23,560 nucleotides of DNA. Origin: RYN-428 sp035551995 (GTDB lineage: Bacteria > Planctomycetota > Phycisphaerae > Tepidisphaerales > Tepidisphaeraceae). The stretch covers positions 1-23,560 of the forward strand of contig DASZME010000052.1 in NCBI GenBank assembly GCA_035551995.1, in the 5' to 3' direction. The translations under genes were made by a program, and so were the position numbers. The first letter of the stretch is position 1. Each line of letters starts with the position of its first letter. The notes below the pieces were generated by a model. That model was not told where the DNA came from, did not search any database, and worked only from the letters and a program-made list of their open reading frames with translations. Shown one piece after another: positions 22,318-23,560 of the stretch.

Positions 22318-23010
22318 CTAATCGGACACTCCGCTTTGAGCCTCGCGATGTGTGATGTGGCGCAAAATCTCTGAAACGCCGGCTTCGCGCAGACCCGTGA
22401 TGACCGCCGAACGAAGATCGTAAAAGCGCGCCGAGGCGTCGGGCTTCGCAGCCTTCAACAGCGCCTTAAATTCTTTGGCGATGTCTTCGCCGCCAACTCC
22501 CCCGAGATCGAGTAGGAGGCCCCGGAACAGCCGCATCCTATCTTGATCGTTCTGCACTTCTCTGGCTTTCGCATTGCCGATGACATCCTCAAATCGCCTG
22601 TTGATATCGTCGAGCGTATCGATGCGAACGCGCGGTTGTCCTCGGCCGTCGCAAATCTTGCGTCGCCTGAGAAGGGGTCCGCTTGTCCGTCCAGCGATAA
22701 GCCAATTTAATAGCGGGTCGAATTGCCGCGGACATGCAACGCGGAAATTTTGCCGAGCCTTGTTGTGATCATCCCTATGCTTGACCATTTCGATTCGAAG
22801 ATCAATCGGTAATTTCGCCGGCTTTACATCCGGGCGTTTGGCCTGATTCAGGGTCGTCGCGACCGTGCTCATTATGTTATGCACCTGTCGCGTCGACATG
22901 CGCTTCGGCGTGGAAGCTGCATGGCCATTTCGCGTGACCGTGCGCTGGAAGAGAAATGCCCTCAGTTTCAGGGAAAAATCGCGAGAACCGTCAAGGTCCG
23001 CTGCCCATGG
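22318..23010 (-). pseudogene. Tyrosine recombinase (integrase), truncated at both ends
   Basis: The open frame (to 23106) has 262 codons, of which the first 32 lie inside the IS21-like end. The native part has STRQVHNIMSTVATTLNQAK (core-binding domain style) and a catalytic-domain piece PLLNWLIAGRTSGPLLRRRK. Near the end, RFYDLRSAVITGLREAGVSE and ILRHITHRE carry the Arg of DLR and a degenerate H-x-x-x-H box. The next conserved Tyr is missing: translation stops at 22318 about 12 residues after HRE. So the C-terminal tyrosine nucleophile is lost, and the N-terminus is replaced by the insertion at 23011. It is a dead integrase, a sign of a former integrated element. Host att sites are not seen. 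Confidence 0.6.
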
Positions 23011-23244
23011 TGTCACCGGGCGCGCAAAACCGGCCACTGATGGGCGCGCCAAAACCGGCCATTTTGAGACGAAAGGCATTCGATCATTACCGGGCTTTCC
23101 CGACATTTGTCGGGAGGTCTTGGCGCGATGGCGAATCTACTCAAGATGGCGGATATTCAAGCAATTCTGGCCCTTCACGGGCACGGCTGGTCGAGCCGGC
23201 GGATCGCCCGTGAACTGGGCATTCACCGGGGAACGGTCAGGTGA
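23011..23244 (+). mobile_element. IS21-family left end (partial)
   Basis: The element begins at TGTCACCGGG (23011), a TG terminus as in IS21-family ends. Two direct repeats GGGCGCGC(C)AAAACCGGCC with a trailing A at 23018-23036 and 23042-23061 match the multiple terminal repeats typical of the family. The istA start follows at 23128. The right part is missing: after 23244 the sequence no longer looks like istA. It cuts the 5' end of the integrase. Confidence 0.75.
23128..23244 (+). pseudogene. IstA transposase N-terminal fragment
   Basis: ATG at 23128, with GGGAGG (23112-23117) 10 nt upstream, opens MANLLKMADIQAILALHGHG and WSSRRIARELGIHRGTVR, then TGA at 23242. This is the N-terminal HTH of IS21-family IstA (family: MADIxAILxLHxxGWSxRxIARxLGIxRxTVRRY). 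Only 38 of about 500 residues remain, and the sequence after the stop codon does not continue istA. It is not functional. Confidence 0.8.
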
Positions 23245-23298
23245 AGGGTGAGAAACTGGGTCGAGCTTATCGGCCATTCCGGCGGATCGGCGGTCTGC

Positions 23299-23315
23299 TT
23301 GGGGCTCCGCCCCAA
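23299..23315. repeat. Small hairpin TTGGGGC-TCC-GCCCCAA
   Basis: A perfect 7-bp stem with a 3-nt loop, followed by ACCCCGG. It lies in the junction between the IS21 fragment and the IS3-family start. GGGGCTCCGCCCC motifs are common dispersed hairpins, so little weight is put on it. Confidence 0.6.
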
Positions 23316-23431
23316 ACCCCGGAGTTTAACGCATGGGCGCCACCAGCAGGTTGGGTTTGAAAATGTGGACTTCCCCCCGGATGGCGGGCGCGGCGAACGA
23401 ACAGCATAATCGCTGTTACAAGGAGTTCGTC

Positions 23432-23560
23432 ATGCCAAGAAGAAAGTTCACGCGCGAGTTCAAGATGTCCGCGGTCCGGTTGGTCAATCAGCAAGGATAC
23501 ACGATAGCGGCCGCCGCCAAGAGCCTGGACGTCGATCCCAACTGCGTGCGTGGTTGGGTC
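23432..23560 (+). CDS. IS3-family transposase OrfA, N-terminal part (runs off the window)
   Basis: ATG at 23432, with AAGGAG (23420-23425) 6 nt upstream, opens MPRRKFTREFKMSAVRLVNQ and QGYTIAAAAKSLDVDPNCVR with GWV at the edge. This is the HTH_Tnp_1 domain of IS3-family OrfA (R-x-x-F-x-x-E-F-K-x-x-A-V-x-L-V ... GYSxxxAAxxLGVxxxxLxxWV). The gene runs off the window, so completeness and the OrfB frameshift partner are unknown. The left end may be near TGTGGACTTCCCCCC at 23364. Confidence 0.85.
   Translation, partial: MPRRKFTREFKMSAVRLVNQQGYTIAAAAKSLDVDPNCVRGWV

Noticed and set aside
1..23560. tRNA or rRNA genes
   Set aside because: No T-loop GGTTCRANYCC in a cloverleaf setting or rRNA core sequence was seen by eye; a covariance search would be decisive.

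Overview
The window is a 23.6 kb chromosomal segment of roughly 58% GC with mostly housekeeping genes, non-coding gaps carrying repeats and hairpins, and mobile-element debris at the right edge. A planctomycete (Planctomycetota) or close relative is the best guess. The reasons are the PUR-family protein, an infC gene with a long Ala/Pro tail, the zinc-ribbon/DUF4190 protein, the style of the tyrosine recombinase remnant, and many genes without a Shine-Dalgarno sequence. This is inference from gene character; no rRNA is present to settle it.

Layout. 1-1262: a partial YjfB-like gene diverging from lexA, then a PUR-like nucleic-acid-binding protein. 1263-1793: a decayed group II intron reverse transcriptase fragment and a 35-bp direct repeat. 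1794-2900: a GT4 glycosyltransferase. 3022-3098: short TCAC tandem repeats. 3116-4965 (minus): KDPG aldolase and 2-keto-3-deoxygluconate kinase, the lower Entner-Doudoroff branch. 5327-7332 (minus): a translationally coupled HExxH metallopeptidase and a lipoprotein. 7630-8013 (minus): a group II truncated hemoglobin with a terminator. 8014-8723: a gene-free stretch with a 181-bp MITE-like element flanked by a perfect 12-bp direct repeat, plus two large hairpins. 8724-11398 (minus): class II fructose-bisphosphate aldolase and a two-HKD cardiolipin synthase-like protein. 11511-15751 (plus): thrS with its leader, a secreted coiled-coil protein, and infC. 15859-16650 (minus): zinc-ribbon membrane protein. 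16777-18951: ffh and recX. 19138-19344 (minus): rpsU. 19667-22257: GT2 glycosyltransferase, UDP-glucuronate decarboxylase and a GbsR/MarR-like regulator. 22318-23560: a truncated tyrosine recombinase cut by an IS21-family left end, followed by the start of an IS3-family orfA.

The most notable find is the thrS leader. A promoter at 11511-11540 is followed about 8 nt later by a 22-codon ORF (11548-11616) with three consecutive threonine codons. A predicted antiterminator (11605-11652) shares bases with a canonical intrinsic terminator (11648-11675), all upstream of threonyl-tRNA synthetase. This has every part of a ribosome-mediated attenuator, and the leader peptide appears to be translated from a leaderless start. 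A second notable point is infC, which by its Shine-Dalgarno position starts at ATT, as in E. coli. lexA and recX together suggest an SOS system. thrS, infC, rpsU and ffh make this a translation and protein-export neighbourhood interspersed with central-carbon and envelope-polysaccharide genes.
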